A stretch of DNA of 64,000 bases from Ceratothoa steindachneri (lineage: Eukaryota > Arthropoda > Malacostraca > Isopoda > Cymothoidae), in NCBI GenBank assembly GCA_963969495.1, contig OZ018321.1, positions 125,151,218 to 125,215,217 of the forward strand. Direction: 5' to 3'. Of this stretch, positions 44,600-56,986 are shown piece after piece. The notes below the pieces were generated by a model that was given only the letters and a program-made list of their open reading frames with translations, made no database searches and was not told the origin of the DNA. Each line of letters begins with the position of its first letter. Positions within the stretch are counted from its first letter, which is position 1. The position numbers and the translations under genes were made by a program.

Positions 44600-44775
44600 T
44601 TTTATTGACACGTAAAAGTGTTACTATCCTCCTCCTTGCCTCTATTCTAGTTTAGAGAAGCTACCGCAACTCGCTCAGCCAGAGGCTGTGCTTCAGTTAT
44701 TTGCTTGTAATGATGCCGGAGTGCCTCTTTATAAAAACTTGCCACATTATAGCGCTTTTCAAACCATGTTGGTAC
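44600..44775 (-). CDS. Unidentified 42-codon 3' exon or retrocopy end with poly(A) signal
   Basis: From about 44775 the minus strand reads VPTWFEKRYNVASFYKEAL, then HHYKQITEAQPLAERVAVA and a stop at 44649. AATAAA follows on the same strand (44601-44606). Codon pattern and composition look like genuine protein, helical and basic, and the upstream frames are broken (a run of protein-like text from about 44830 in other frames). I do not recognise the protein. It may be the end of a processed pseudogene or a last exon. Confidence 0.35.
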
Positions 44776-44789
44776 TGAAAATCAAGATG

Positions 44790-45200
44790 TGCATTTCTCT
44801 CGGAGTAGCGAACAAACAGTTTTGCCTGCTATTTATCTTCGAAACTAATCAAGATTCTCGGCTGTAGCATAATACTACCTCAATGAACTCTGTACAGCTG
44901 CAGCAATAAGTTTTTAGCCACTTGAAATTTGATTAATACTTAGTTATGTCTATCAATATGTTGCTCAGGATTGCATGCATGTTTCCAATACATATGGAAA
45001 GCATAAAAAATACAAGCTTCCTTATAACTTTTTATAAATATCTAAAATGGCGATGCTATTGAATTCTATGAAACCCTGGTATTAGTATGCGGTAAGTTAC
45101 ATGCAAAATGTCATCATATAAAACAACATTTTTTTTTATTAATGTGATATTCCATGTCGACAAGATCTCATAAATATATAATAAAGACTAAAACAAGTAT
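44790..45200. other. No gene recognised
   Basis: AT-rich stretch between the small 44.7-kb frame and the Tc1 fragment. Confidence 0.35.
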
Positions 45201-45212
45201 CTATACCATCAA

Positions 45213-45500
45213 GGACATTGCCCCATTTCACATACTGCATCCATCATACAATGGTTCCAGGAATACAATATAAGAAGGATGGACTGGTCACCCCAGTCTC
45301 GGGATATGAATCCACAAGAAAACTTCTTGCATGACCTGAAAGAGGACTTAAGACGTGGTCAGCCATCCACCAGTAAACTACTGAAGGCAGTAATTACCAA
45401 GGAATGGGCCAGCATCAGTCCCTTTAAGTGGCGCACCTTCGTAGGGAGGATGCCTCTAAGAATTACATTCTCCCAGATTCTCGGCACGCTCCTGAACATG
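45213..45500 (+). pseudogene. Tc1-like transposase C-terminal fragment
   Basis: DIAPFH (altered DNAPFH, with the second catalytic Asp), a frameshift, then TASIIQWFQEYNIRRMDWSP, then QSRDMNPQENFLHDLKEDL (third acidic position in NPxEN) and KWRTFVGRMPLRI. This is the typical end of a Tc1/mariner DDE transposase. The N-terminal DNA-binding half is missing and no flanking TIR was found. Confidence 0.82.
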
Positions 45501-45559
45501 TTATTTATTCCTCTTTATTTGACTGTTATATTCATATTGATATGGAAATAAAAACTTTA

Positions 45560-46430
45560 CTACATTGCATTTTACTAATTTTATAATATCTCCTAGGTCC
45601 CTGAAAACCTTTGCCTGCAGATATATATATATAGGGAAAGTTAGGCAATATATTTTCATCGTAGCAAGTTTTGTTAAAAACGAGGGCTAATTTCATATTT
45701 TCTTTTCAAATCTCTCGATTTAAAATATATTCATTCGCCTTTATGTCTTGATTCAGGCCGTCGATGAGTTCTCTGAAATTCATTAAAGCTCAGATTTTTA
45801 TTTGAAAGGGGAATAAAAGAAGAGATCTTTAGCAAAACACTTTATTTTACTGGCGCCCTTTGATATACTTGTATGACTCTCAAAGACAAAGTAAATAAAG
45901 ACCAGAACATTGTTAATGGACTAGGGCCGATCATCTTCTTCGAGAAGGTCTTCGCCCTAATAAACGAAAAAAACAACAAAATACATTCATTTCTCCCCAT
46001 GCCTTTGCGCAATAATATTTTCCAACCCACCACCTCTTTTCCCAGCTACTCTTCTTCCATCACTACATCCACTGCCACCTAGCGGATGATGCTCCCTGCA
46101 TTTGCCTTTCCTTCTTTTGGGGGCAGGAAAAACAATGATGGGCACGTATTGACCGAAACCCTTAACCCTATAACAAGACATCAGCCCTCTCACTCACACT
46201 AATGACATCCTTGACACGTTCAAATCCTAATGGGACAACATACACACACAACATCTCTAAACCACTTGCAGGAAGTCTTGGAAAGGTGTCGTCTCCATGA
46301 GGCAGAGGTTGGATCCCACCCCCTCCCTAGTACAAATTCAGGTGCTTGATAACTAGTCCAAACTGACCAGTTTTATCACCTTTGAGGAAAGAAATTACAT
46401 TAAAATTATTCCTAAGCTGATCCCTGTCCC
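45560..46430. other. No gene recognised
   Basis: Includes overlapping short frames on both strands around 45.85-46.19 kb without family signature. It may be the N-terminal half of the Jockey-like relic that follows. A B-box-like GAGGTTGGATCCCACC lies near 46304. Confidence 0.3.
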
Positions 46431-46439
46431 ATCCGAAAC

Positions 46440-46900
46440 ATCAGGCCTCCCAGTCACATAATTCCAACTCTTATCCAAAAACATATTCCCAACGGACATG
46501 GCACTCTACCACGCCGCACTTGCCTCTGTCAACTTTCTACACATTTAAAAAACCTCATACATGCTACTATTGCTAGAAAAACGCATAAACTCTTAACACG
46601 TGAACAGCTATAGGCCTATTGCTCTTTTATAGTTCCTCGGCAAAATACTCAAACGCATGGTCAACATAAGTCTCCGGGACTTATGTGATTGGTTCTTCCC
46701 CTGACAATATGGCTTTAGGTGAGGTCAATCCAATCAAACGGATGTGACCATCGTTCGTGACCTAACACAGGAAGAACAACAAACCACAAATAAAACATAT
46801 TCATCAGCAATGGTCTGGAAATGGCATTAAATAAGGTGTGGTACGAGAGAATACGTTGATAACTCTCTGCACTAGACGGCTTTTCTCCCACTATCTTACC
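46440..46900 (+). pseudogene. Jockey-like LINE reverse transcriptase relic
   Basis: In broken frames: NIFPTDMALYHAALAS, then YRPIALL, then FLGKILKRMVNISLRDL, then QYGFR (46705), then SNQTDVTIVRDLTQE. This is the fingers-to-palm start of a Jockey-type RT (SYRPISLL, GKxxER, QxGFR). The order and spacing fit, but decay is heavy and the palm box is not recognisable. Confidence 0.6.
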
Positions 46901-49290
46901 GAAAGTAGATGTCACATAAAATACAATTCACAACGTCACATCCATTTATACAACGCAGGGTGAGCCACAGGTTAGGGTGCTGACGACTACACTATAAGTT
47001 ATGCATAAGAAAGACACCACAAACCCTCTAGAAAACTGGTGGCACACATAAACACTCTGCTACGTCGACAACAAGACCACTTTCTTCTCCGCCCAAGGCC
47101 CAGAAACAATCACGCGTCGTGCACAAATGATACTACACAAAATGAGTATGAGGATAAGTGAGTCATAGTCACGAATCCTCTATATTCACAGATGACTCTA
47201 CAGTGATTGGATTATACACTTCTAACCTACAAATATACACACACCAGAACTAATCTACATAGCCCCACAAGATTCCCATACTTCCCTCACGCGAAAATAC
47301 TGATGACCACATTCAACAATTACCTACTCATTTACGTATACTAAAATAGAATACAAACAAATCAAAAGGCATTGATAAAAACCTATGCAGGTTCGACTCT
47401 TCCAGCCGAAAAATGCAATTGCACCTCTACAAATATTCGTCTGAACACTCACCACATATGCACCAATCACGCCCACAGGCACTAGTGACACGTGCCAGAG
47501 GATAGCACAGAAAATACAAAACATTACTGACAACAAGAAAACATTTCATAACAACAACAAAATCCCACCACTGACATATAAATAGCCACGCAACACAACA
47601 AGGGAAACTCGAAACATACATACATATGTACATATTTATACGCGAAAGACGAGACGTAACGTGAGCGCGGAGACAACCACCTGCCTGGGACTACCCTCAA
47701 CCAACACCAATTTACGCATTATATAACAGTAACAAAAACTTAGCATTTACCTTACTCGTGCCTCATCCTTTCCACCCACTCATTTGACGCTTTAATACAA
47801 CGCCACATAATACATGCACAATACCAGTAGCACCGGTGTTTAGCCACTGACCTTTAACTTTATCTAGCCCCTCTTGAAGGTTTTCCCTAGCATTTTCCTC
47901 TCTCACTTCTAAATCTCTGTGGTTCATCACCATCATCCCTTTGCTTGGTTTCTATGGAAAGCTATGCATTCATAGAATGTTTTCTTTTCTACGTGTCGAG
48001 CTAATGGGCTCATTCTCGTAAAACATTATATGAAAAATACTGAAAATGTAGATATAAAAATTTAAAGGTAACTTACTTAAAAAATTCATAATAAATCGTC
48101 AAATTAATTGCCAATATTTTAATCAAAAAAAGAGAAATAAAATAAAATAAGGCAAACCATTTAAATCCTACACACAGATGAATCAAGATTTGAACAACAC
48201 TAACTCACACACTAATTTACCTTTACAGAATCACATCAGAGCGTATAATAATGAAATTTAAGAGAGCGAATTATGTAATGAGAAACTATGGATATCTTAG
48301 TAGTGGTTATGAGATTGAGACTTGGCTGCACATATTAGTTAGTACATGAATGTCTTCATGTACTAACTGCCTCCTGATGTGATACTCCGACACTCATTTC
48401 GTCCTGGCTATGGCCCTCATTTCCTTTCTGAAATCATTGTAGTCGTCATATTCAGTAAATAAGACAGTGAGATATGAAAGAGAAGCCACTAATGGTTTAA
48501 ATGAGTCAAAATAAGGGAGGGGATGTATGTAGAGTGAATGTTTGTTTGAATTAGAATTGTAGGGTAGATAGGACTGAGGGAATTAAAGGAATGACTGAAG
48601 TTCTTGTGGTGTAAGATTAACAGATAAGATATCTAGATAAGAAGTTGAGTGCACGTAGATGGAAAAGTTTGAATTTATGGTTGCTAAGTGTTTAAGTTGA
48701 TATGAGTATCATAATAGATATAATAGATTAAGTGAATGTATGAAAAAAAGCAGAATGCAAGGTGTTGTATCTGGTCTGCTTCTCAAGGTATGTTGCAATG
48801 GTAAGAGACCCAAATTTGTTTCCTCAACTTGTAGTGACACTCACTCTTTACTCCTTAATTCTATAAATCATCATTGGATTGCCTCCACAATGAAATACAG
48901 GACATGGTTTCTCTTGTGATCTCCTCGCAGCCTGTATCCATAATCCTAAAATTCTTTACAATCAAAAACCCCAACCTTAAACTATTTTTTCCTCTCACCT
49001 TTAGTAAATCAGGCTATTTGAATGTATTCCAAACATATTTGCCCCGTGCACGACAAAATATGGACACACTTATCCTTTCTATGGCCTCATTCTTTTCTGC
49101 TTGATAAAGTAAAGTGATAAAAATTCTTTAGATTACGTTGTAATTCACAGGCATTAATTGAGAGTTTATTTTTTTAAACCGACAATGCAGCGTCTGATGA
49201 ACTACAAAGATTGGAGGAGATAGTCATTTTTCTTGGCATCTGCAATTATGAAAAATAAAAAGTCGCCTATCCACTAAAATAGTAGTATTT
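46900..49290. other. No gene recognised
   Basis: The first few hundred bases may continue the Jockey-like relic (possible VDNKTTFFS at about 47070). The rest is AT-rich. A perfect 13-bp hairpin at 48338 is listed separately. A frame at 48874-49104 (76 codons) has no signature. Confidence 0.35.
48338..48367. repeat. Perfect 13-bp hairpin with 4-base loop
   Basis: GTTAGTACATGAA, loop TGTC, TTCATGTACTAAC. No mismatch over 13 pairs. No obvious coding or TIR context. Confidence 0.9.
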
Positions 49291-49299
49291 CCACACCTC

Positions 49300-50320
49300 C
49301 TAAGATATTACTTCGGGAGGGAATGCGAGCCGTTACTCCCCCTCCCCCTTCCGACTTCACCCTTTTTTGACTTGCCACCAGGTCACTGAGAAATTCACAC
49401 CGAGGCATGACGCTGAAATTGAAGGCTACCTCCTCGCTGTCTTAATATTCCCCCATCCCCCGGGTCGCGAGATTACTCATATATTTTGTAGGTTTGCCTC
49501 GGACAACTTTTATGGCTCCAGCCGCTTGTCGTTCCGTCAGACCCTCGTGATCCCGGCCTCTTAAACTTTCCTGTAAGGACATGCCCGGTTGTCCAGGCCA
49601 ATAATGAGGGTTCGAGAATGCTCCACTCTCTCTCTCCCTGTTGTAGAGAAATCCGGGTATATATGCACCATCCCAAGGATTACCAAGATATTCGGTTATA
49701 CGACGCTTCCCCGAACAGAGGTTCGATTCAACGACGCTCTCTCTTGAGAAGTGTTTAATGATGGTCGCAGGCCACGGAAGAGCTGGATATCACAGTCGTA
49801 TCTTTAAGTCAGGCAGAAGAGACTCTTGAGGCAACGTCAGCCTTTCTCAACCGTCTTCAGATCAAAGATTGGAAAAGCCGTCCTCTGAAGTTTTTATGGT
49901 GACCTCTTGAAGACAAGAGGCCCGATAGCTCGCTCAATCTGAGTTTGGATAAAGTAGCACCACCCTCTTCGGGTTCACGGCTACACCTTAGAATAACCAA
50001 TGTAACCAAGCTTCCCCCCGGTCCCCCTAAAAGTTCGCCCCGCTTTACTCTCGAGGTTCAAAGGAACTAAATCGCTTACTACCCTAAATCTCCCATTATA
50101 GCCATTTAATAACCCTGGTTATCTAATTAGTATTCGGAACCTAATTCCGTCTTATTCATGTACCTATATATCCATATTTATTGTGTTCATTTTATTTAGT
50201 GTGTATTAAAATTTATTTTTGTCGTTCTGTTTGGAATATTCCTTGGTCACACAGCTGTAGCTATTTATTCAAATCACACTCTTAGAACAATAAAATTTGT
50301 TGCCTTGCTTAGCCCAGTGT
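49300..50320 (+). repeat. LTR-like block
   Basis: GC-richer than the flanks, with a TATATAT at about 49657 and AATAAA at about 50289. It shares phrases with the Gypsy-B 3' region (23.2-23.7 kb). No coding part lies next to it, so it may be a solo LTR. The ends are not fixed. A perfect B-box-like GGTTCGATTC at about 49722 is probably chance. Confidence 0.4.
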
Positions 50321-50345
50321 GCGTATATTTCCGTACACTGGGCCA
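50310..50345. repeat. Inverted repeat GCCCAGTGT/ACACTGGGC
   Basis: Nine perfect pairs around a roughly 14-base spacer, right after the AATAAA of the LTR-like block. It could form a terminator-like hairpin in RNA; function unknown. Confidence 0.7.
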
Positions 50346-51590
50346 TACTTCGACACAATACGTTCAGCAATGTTATTCACCAGTTTCAGCTGCTTGATGT
50401 TTCAGTGGAATATAATAGCATGCTTCAATGTGCCACTCAAACAACTGCTGAAAAGGGCAAATGTCATGCCTTAATGTGGGGGTAACATTTGTGGTTTTCT
50501 GTCTTATTAAGTACTTCAATATCCTAGATTTGACATAGTAGACATTGAAATCATTCGGACAGGAGTTTAGAACAGCATAAAGAAGGTGTTGAGTCTTTTC
50601 AGCTTTGAAAGAGTTCCTTTGTCGTATTCATGTTGATCTACGAATATTCTCTATTTTCAGGTACCACATCCCTTTGGCCTTGTAAATGGTGCCTGTTCGA
50701 TGCCTAGAAGAGGCGTTTCTCCAGCACCAATGCCTGTTACTTCATCTATTTCCATGTTGTCGGATCTTGGAAGTCTTTCAGCTGTTAGAATCTCTTGGGG
50801 TATTGCTTTAATGTTCATCTTCTTTTCCTTCAGCCATTTGCTCTTGATACCCACTATCATTGGGTTTTCCTTGGACAAACATCCTTCAGCCCCCAAAACG
50901 AAAAAGATTTGGCCTCCGCCTTTTCCCAAACAGGTTATTCCATACTTTTCCTACTTAGAATTCTTGGAAAGAATTTCGACATACCAGATAAAACATATTT
51001 TTGTTTAGTTTTTTTTCTCTAGCAGTTTTGAAGGTTCTCTGTGAATTGTACTGTTAATGGATGTAATTTTAAAACAGGACAGTAACATTATTCATTAGGT
51101 CACATGTCACCAGTAAATTCATTCAAGCCGTAACCTTGAGCTGTGTCAGAAGAATTGTCTTGACAGTTACTCCCAATAATTTTCATTCACTATATGAGGA
51201 TATACTGGAACGCCTCTCTGATAGTAGAAAGCTGGGAACCACTGGTAAAAGCTGAAAGGTATTTAAAGATGAATGATTTAGTGAGAGATGTGGTAGATGG
51301 CCCGGTTGACACCTGCCTCTGGACAGTAGGTAGTGGTCCTTTAACTCCCTCAGCTACTTGCTTAATTTCATGATGGTTTTCTTCATTCTGATTTACTTTT
51401 TGCTTTTTTCTGAAAAATTATATATAATAATTATTACACTGGTCAACAATTTTTTTAAAAGTGGTGTGCCTCTGAAAAGAGATTACTTAATTTTTTTGTA
51501 TTTTCATGTACTGAATCCAAATATCACCTAGAAAAAATGCTTATTGGCCATAGGTTTAAAGATATGCGGCATGTAATATTTGATTATTTT
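50346..51590 (-). other. Two protein-like minus-strand stretches of unknown origin
   Basis: 50929-50657 reads 90 codons (GGQIFFVLGAEGCLSKENP, then EILTAERLPRSDNMEIDEV, then GETPLLGIEQAPFTRP). About 51415-51190 reads QKVNQNEENHHEIKQVAEG and STTSLTKSFIFKYLSAF after a TTTTTCAG acceptor-like site. Their composition is protein-like and they lie on one strand, so they could be exons or a retrocopy of a gene I do not recognise. The stretch between is non-coding in appearance. Confidence 0.25.
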
Positions 51591-51599
51591 ATTATAACG

Positions 51600-53120
51600 T
51601 AGAATATGTGTCATTAATTAATATCTACTTTCTGCCTTTTGGCTTAATGTTTATATTGGACTGAGGAATCATCTCTTGCCAATGTCTAGCAATAGTCTGC
51701 AAGCATTGTTGTGCTCCATTTACCCTGGTACCGTTTTTCCATGATTGAAATATCTTGGTGAAGCCTTTCACCATGTTCCTCACTATCTTTCCCACAGTTC
51801 GCTGGAAAATAGTCAAAATGTGAATCTTAAAAGTGGATTTTAAGTGCCATGTTACATCCCATCTTTTTGTAGGCTTTGATGAGGTTTTCCACCAATTTTT
51901 CATAGTTTCTTTCTCCTCTGTTCCCGTAAAATCCCTTTGCCACTAACTTGAATGCTTCCCAAAAAGCTTTCTCCTCCCTATGGAGAGTTGATTTAAAGTC
52001 ACCATCTTTAAGAAGCTTCGGAATTTAGGACCGATGAAAACTCTCTTTTATCTTCACGTCGCTCAGTGAGGGGAATTTTGATGTTAAATACTTCAATCCC
52101 TGACCAGATTTGTCCATAGCTTTTACAAATTATTTTAAGAACCCCAGCTTTATTTGTAGTGGTTGTAGCAAATTTTGTTTGGTAAAGTGAGAGGTGGATG
52201 TTAAACATTGTTGATCCCAGTCCCCAATGATTAACGAGGTGGCCAGTCTCTCTTGGTATAGTGGGAACCTCTTGCACAGTTATCCTATTCACGGAAAAAG
52301 CAGCTGCATTTGCTGTATCTGCCTTGAAAGCAAATTACAAGGACAACAGCCTTTAAGTCACCACGAAGCTGCCATTGATGTTCATGATATGTTATGCATT
52401 GCAACATATGCTCTATATTCTCATATATTTGTTTTCATATGTGGTGCATAACCCACAGGAACTGATGGTTCACTATTGCCATTGTGCAGCAAGGCAACTT
52501 TCAGACTCGTTTTTGATGAATCAATGGACAGACTCCAGTGTCTGGGTTTGTATTCGGTGCCAAGTGCTTCCATCAGAGCATTAATATTTTTCAAGTCAAC
52601 TAAATCACTTTGCATTACTAAGAAATCGTTGAACTGCTGCTGACAGTCACGATATTTTGAAATTTTCACTTCAGCTGCTAGGAGATTCCACTGTTGAAGA
52701 CAAGAGCCTTGCAGCTCTGCCTTATTCTTGGGTAGTTGGAGATCCATGACAAGATATGGAGTTTCCCTTGTGTTATGAGATGTGGCCTAGAGGAGTGTGG
52801 TAATCAAAATTTGGGTCACTCTGTAATCTACCACTATCATCATTTTCTGCTTCCAACTCACCAGTTTCCGCATCTGACTTGAAGGATACCGAAGTTGGGG
52901 CTCCTGCCACACCTTTGGCACAGCAAAAGGCATTCTATTCCTCTTCTTGTTAAACCATTGGCGAAGGTTAGTAGCACAAGAGTTGCTGCATATGTGTGGA
53001 ACCAAGTTCTTATCCTGGTCCCCAATCTTGCATCAAAATTTTGATCATATGCTTTTCTAATCATAGCAGTTATACGGCGCTTCTGTAATGCAAAGGTCAC
53101 CCCACCACAAATTTAGCAGA
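51600..53120 (-). pseudogene. Decayed copy of a widespread unnamed metazoan repeat-family protein
   Basis: Minus-strand text in order: NLVPHICSNSCATNLRQW (about 53010), FAVPKVWQEPQ, an acidic linker, LQLPKNKAELQGSCLQQWNL (52745), WSLSIDSSKTSLKVALLHNG (52530), LRGDLKAV (52370), REEKAFWEAFKLVAKGFYGN (51985), NYEKLVENLIKAYKKMGCNM, EEHGERLHQDISIMEKRYQG (51770) and MLADYCWTLARDD. I recall this arrangement from a large uncharacterised family repeated in many invertebrate genomes, sometimes suspected to be transposon-derived. At least five frameshifts or stops. Two splice-like sites (CAG/AAGCGC near 53076; ACTG/GTGAGT near 52862) raise the possibility of an intron-containing source. Confidence 0.6.
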
Positions 53121-53129
53121 AGAACAGAA

Positions 53130-53890
53130 CAAACAATTAAAAGATAAACATAAAATTTATTCATAAATGTATCATTATAATGCAGAGCAAGAAGGCTTAG
53201 CAGAAGTATTTATATCATTCAGTAGGAAAATAAAATTAATATAAAATGCCAAGCATAGGTTTTAAAAGTGGTTGACTAGCAAAATTACTTACCTTTCCCC
53301 TTAAAATGTAAACTTGCACAACACAACCACTTTCTATGACGCTGGAACAATACTGAAGGGCAGTTAGACTGTGAGTATCGTAAGAAAGACACTGCCGCAA
53401 GCCTATTGAAAACTGTTTTGAAACGTAGGTGTATCTTGAAAAGTAAAGCAAATAAACATTTTAACCATGATATTTAATATCAGCGTCCTAAATTAGTGGG
53501 AATTTGCTACTCTGGTCTCGGAAGTATTTTGGTTGTTGACCAGTGTTATTTATTATTAAATTGATAACTAATTTGTTGTTCCATCAATTTATATAAAAGG
53601 TTATAGTAAAAAACATACTTCAAGGGACCACGGAACTTGTGCTTCTAACCGATTTAAGGCAGAATTTTAAAACCTCTCTATGCCTATGCTTCCTAAGAAT
53701 CTAGGTCCAAATAGTTGTGGTGTTCCTTTTTTAAGTCAAAGAGCATTGGAGAGTGTACAGAAACATAAAAATACTGGCCTACTACTTATGTATTTCCAAC
53801 TTATGAAGTCGCAGCTACTTATGGAATCTGCTCTCCCTACTGACCCAGAACCACTTTAACATAAAAAATATTCATTCTTTTGTGCAAGAG
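53130..53890. other. No gene recognised
   Basis: AT-rich. It precedes PLE 3 and could contain its decayed upstream RT, but no motif was identified before 53950. Confidence 0.3.
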
Positions 53891-53949
53891 CTCCCTTGCC
53901 ACATATATTTTTATCGAGTTCTTTGAATAAAACCTTAATCCAAAATTGT

Positions 53950-54850
53950 CCTTCCTTCTTCAAACCCCTATTGTACAGAAGATTTGTCGATGATTCAATC
54001 GCAATGTTTAATAACCACGATGAGGCAACACAGTTCTTTAATTAACTTAATTGCGCCCATCCAAATATTAAATTTACATCGGAATGCGATCAAGAAAATT
54101 GCTCCCTTTGTGTACATTTAAATAAAAAAAGACCACCGAGGCTTATCAATATGAGTATAAAGAAAATCGTGTTTTTCTTGACTAGTTACCAATTATTTTA
54201 GCTTATGCGATTTATCTTAAAAAACAGCTATGCCAAAACCCTCATTACACAGGATTTCACTACTCTTCTTCTTTATTACTTATGGAGGCAAAATTTGTAT
54301 TAAGGACTTTTTACAAGAATAAATTTACCCAATAACACTAATGAGTTTACTCAATTCTAAAATCTTGAATAGCCAATATTCAACCGCCCATTTTTATACA
54401 AGGTTTCGAAAGATTCTAAATATTTTATTCTCCTAGAAATGCTCCTCATTAACGATTAATTCTGAAGAAAGTTTGTAAAATTATCAAAACTGCTATTTTA
54501 ATTCACAAATTCTAAATTCATATTTTTAATAAATTTACAAATTTGCAATGAATTCAGCAAGAAGGATAAGCCTGCTTTTGAGATTAGGGGTCGTATTGTT
54601 TACGAATTTACTTGTACTCGGTGTCTCCAAGGAAATTATATTGGCAGTCTGATTCGCTCCTTGGAGGCCAGGTTATCCCAAGTCTCTTAATCATACAAAA
54701 TATTACCCCATTTGATCTTATATAAATAAGTAAAAAACTGATATAATCATTAATAACTATCAAATAGTTGATGGCAAAAGCAATGCGTGGTTTGAGTATT
54801 CTTGAGTACCTTCACATTAAAACTCGTCTCTACTCTTAATTCGAACATAT
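53950..54850 (+). pseudogene. PLE 3 reverse transcriptase end and GIY-YIG relic
   Basis: Starts FFKPLLYRRFVDDSIAMFNN (RT catalytic box), then CAHPNIKFTSECDQENC. The middle is heavily broken. GIY-YIG text follows at about 54590: IVYEFTCTRCLQGNYIGSLI, then RSLEARLSQ, and the end ILEYLHIKTRLYS at about 54800. It matches PLE 1 and PLE 2 in domain order, with greater decay. No hammerhead-like motif was seen nearby. Confidence 0.78.
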
Positions 54851-54869
54851 CTTTTCTTTAACTCTTTAA

Positions 54870-55200
54870 CTACCGTCACTGAACTTCATTTTTCTTTGAG
54901 CAAGATATACAAATGTGTTTTAATACGTTTCAGCTTTATTCCTCTCCAATATTTATTATTTTAAATGAATTAATTTACTATAATTGTAAATAGTTTGACT
55001 CACTTGTGTGATAATATTTCAAACGAACCTTACATACTACCAAAAGTTCACTCAAGTCTTTTATCTTCAACATATTTAGAATCAAATACACATCAGATAT
55101 TGCAAAAGTCCTCTTACAGTCGTTACGACACTCCAAACAAAGAAAACACTAATAATTTTGAGGCAGTTAGACACGTTTTATCTGACCTGAAGGCCGCTCA
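54870..55200. other. No gene recognised
   Basis: AT-rich stretch; the 83-codon plus-strand frame at 54995 has no signature. Confidence 0.3.
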
Positions 55201-55209
55201 CACGTTGCG

Positions 55210-56194
55210 GAAGAAGTCCTTACTCATGCTGGCCACACGCGTTTAGCGGAAGACTTCATCTCCTCGACCTTGCTCTGGGAGAGCTTGGATGCCTTGTCGT
55301 CAAAATATGTGCCAACATGTTGTAGTCGAGTGTATGAAGGTCGGACAACTGCGGTGGCTAAAAGTCTCGATCAGAAGTTAATGTTCGTCCCAACCACTCG
55401 TACACGGTCTTGGCCGTGTGGTAAGGGGCACCCTCGTGCTGAAAGAAGTACTACGCATTCTTCGTGATGTTTCTCACAAAGGACAGGAATTTTATGGCCA
55501 TGATGTCTCTCTAATCAGCTGCGGAGAGTCGGTAACCGGCCGCAAACTATACCGGTGGAATCTTCTTGCCATTCAAAGCCACGATGCCGGGCATCATCAC
55601 GGTTTCCGTGTGCTTGGTCATGGTCACATGGTTTTGACCGTGTGAGCCATGGAACCGTTGGGCTAAAATACATACATCACTTCTTCGTGATATTTTCACG
55701 AAGGACAGGAATTATGTCACAATTATGTCCCTGTAATCGGCTATGAAGAGCCTGTAACCAGTCGCGAACCACACCGGTGGCATCTTCTCGCAAATCAAAG
55801 CCACGATGCCGAGCTTTATCAGGGAGAACAAGTGGTTGCTCCTGGACATCGTCAAGTAGTTGAGAAGTCGACAACAGTGCTCCCAAAAATGTTTACGCTT
55901 ACAGTCGGTGACCAGATGCCGTTCCACGCAATTCAAAGTCTTGTCACTATCCTCCTTGGCGGCTCTGGACACCGTGGACAGTGAGATGTTCTTCTTCGCG
56001 AAAACAGTCATTATGAGCTTCAGAGCAATTCCGAAGGCCTTTCACACAGCCAAACGGTTAAGGTCTTTCCCTTTCTTGAACCTCGGGGTGACTCTGTGGA
56101 CGTTCATCCAGTTAAGGTTCAGCTGCTTTGCGATGTCGTACTGGTTGTGACCCGCCGCCATGAGAGCAGAGATTTCGATTCTTTTGACTTCCAT
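55210..56194 (-). pseudogene. Mariner-like transposase with an internal duplication
   Basis: Candidate ATG at 56194 (MEVKRIEISALMAAG), followed by a helix-turn-helix-like part (QYDIAKQLNLNWMNVHRVT), a stop, then NISLSTVSRAAKED (second HTH) and RHLVTDCKRKHFWEHCCRLL. The segment with the first catalytic Asp is missing. Next IVALICEKMPPVWFATGYRL (about 55810), repeated in diverged form IVALNGKKIPPV (about 55580). QHEGAPYHTAKTVYEWLG (about 55420) carries Glu where mariner has Asp, and SDLHTLDYNML ends the DDE region. Not functional. Terminal repeats were not located. Confidence 0.83.
55460..55830. repeat. Diverged tandem duplication inside the mariner pseudogene
   Basis: About 55470-55595 and about 55685-55815 are similar (shared AAAGGACAGGAATT or variant, ATGATGTCTC/ATTATGTCCC, ACCGGTGG.ATCTTCT, CAAAGCCACGATGCCG). 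The copies are offset by roughly 220 bp. Either a local duplication of the catalytic-domain part or a chimera of two copies. Confidence 0.75.
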
Positions 56195-56249
56195 CTCAAC
56201 ACACCTGCACACAATGGAAAAGACCTTTTAAATACAGTTGCTAGAAAAG

Positions 56250-56586
<337 letters not shown>

Positions 56587-56921
56587 TCAAGGATTACAAT
56601 TAGTTTCGAAATCTCTATCATGTTCATTATCAAGGAATGACAGACGACAAGATAAAACAGTAATATATAAGCATCTAGACGATGAAAAGAGAAAATTCCC
56701 GAAACAAGAAATTTAAGCAATCATAAAAAGAATTACCTGCATTTAGATTAAAAATAAAAGGAGCTGAAGTGAGAAAAAGGACAGAGGTAAACACAAATTT
56801 AACTCATTAAGGTGGAAGCTAAGATCAAAATGATGGATAAAGATGGGAAGTTAGGAGATAAATAAATGGAGGTAGATATGTACATATATACATGTGTAAA
56901 TATATATATATACTTGCATAT

Positions 56922-56929
<8 letters not shown>

Positions 56930-56980
<51 letters not shown>
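56930..56980. repeat. (AT)n microsatellite
   Basis: About 25 units, preceded by interrupted AT/AC-rich repeats from about 56880. Confidence 0.96.

Positions 56981-56986
<6 letters not shown>

Noticed and set aside
49700..49735. tRNA gene suggested by GGTTCGATTC
   Set aside because: No A box or foldable cloverleaf upstream; it lies in an LTR-like block.
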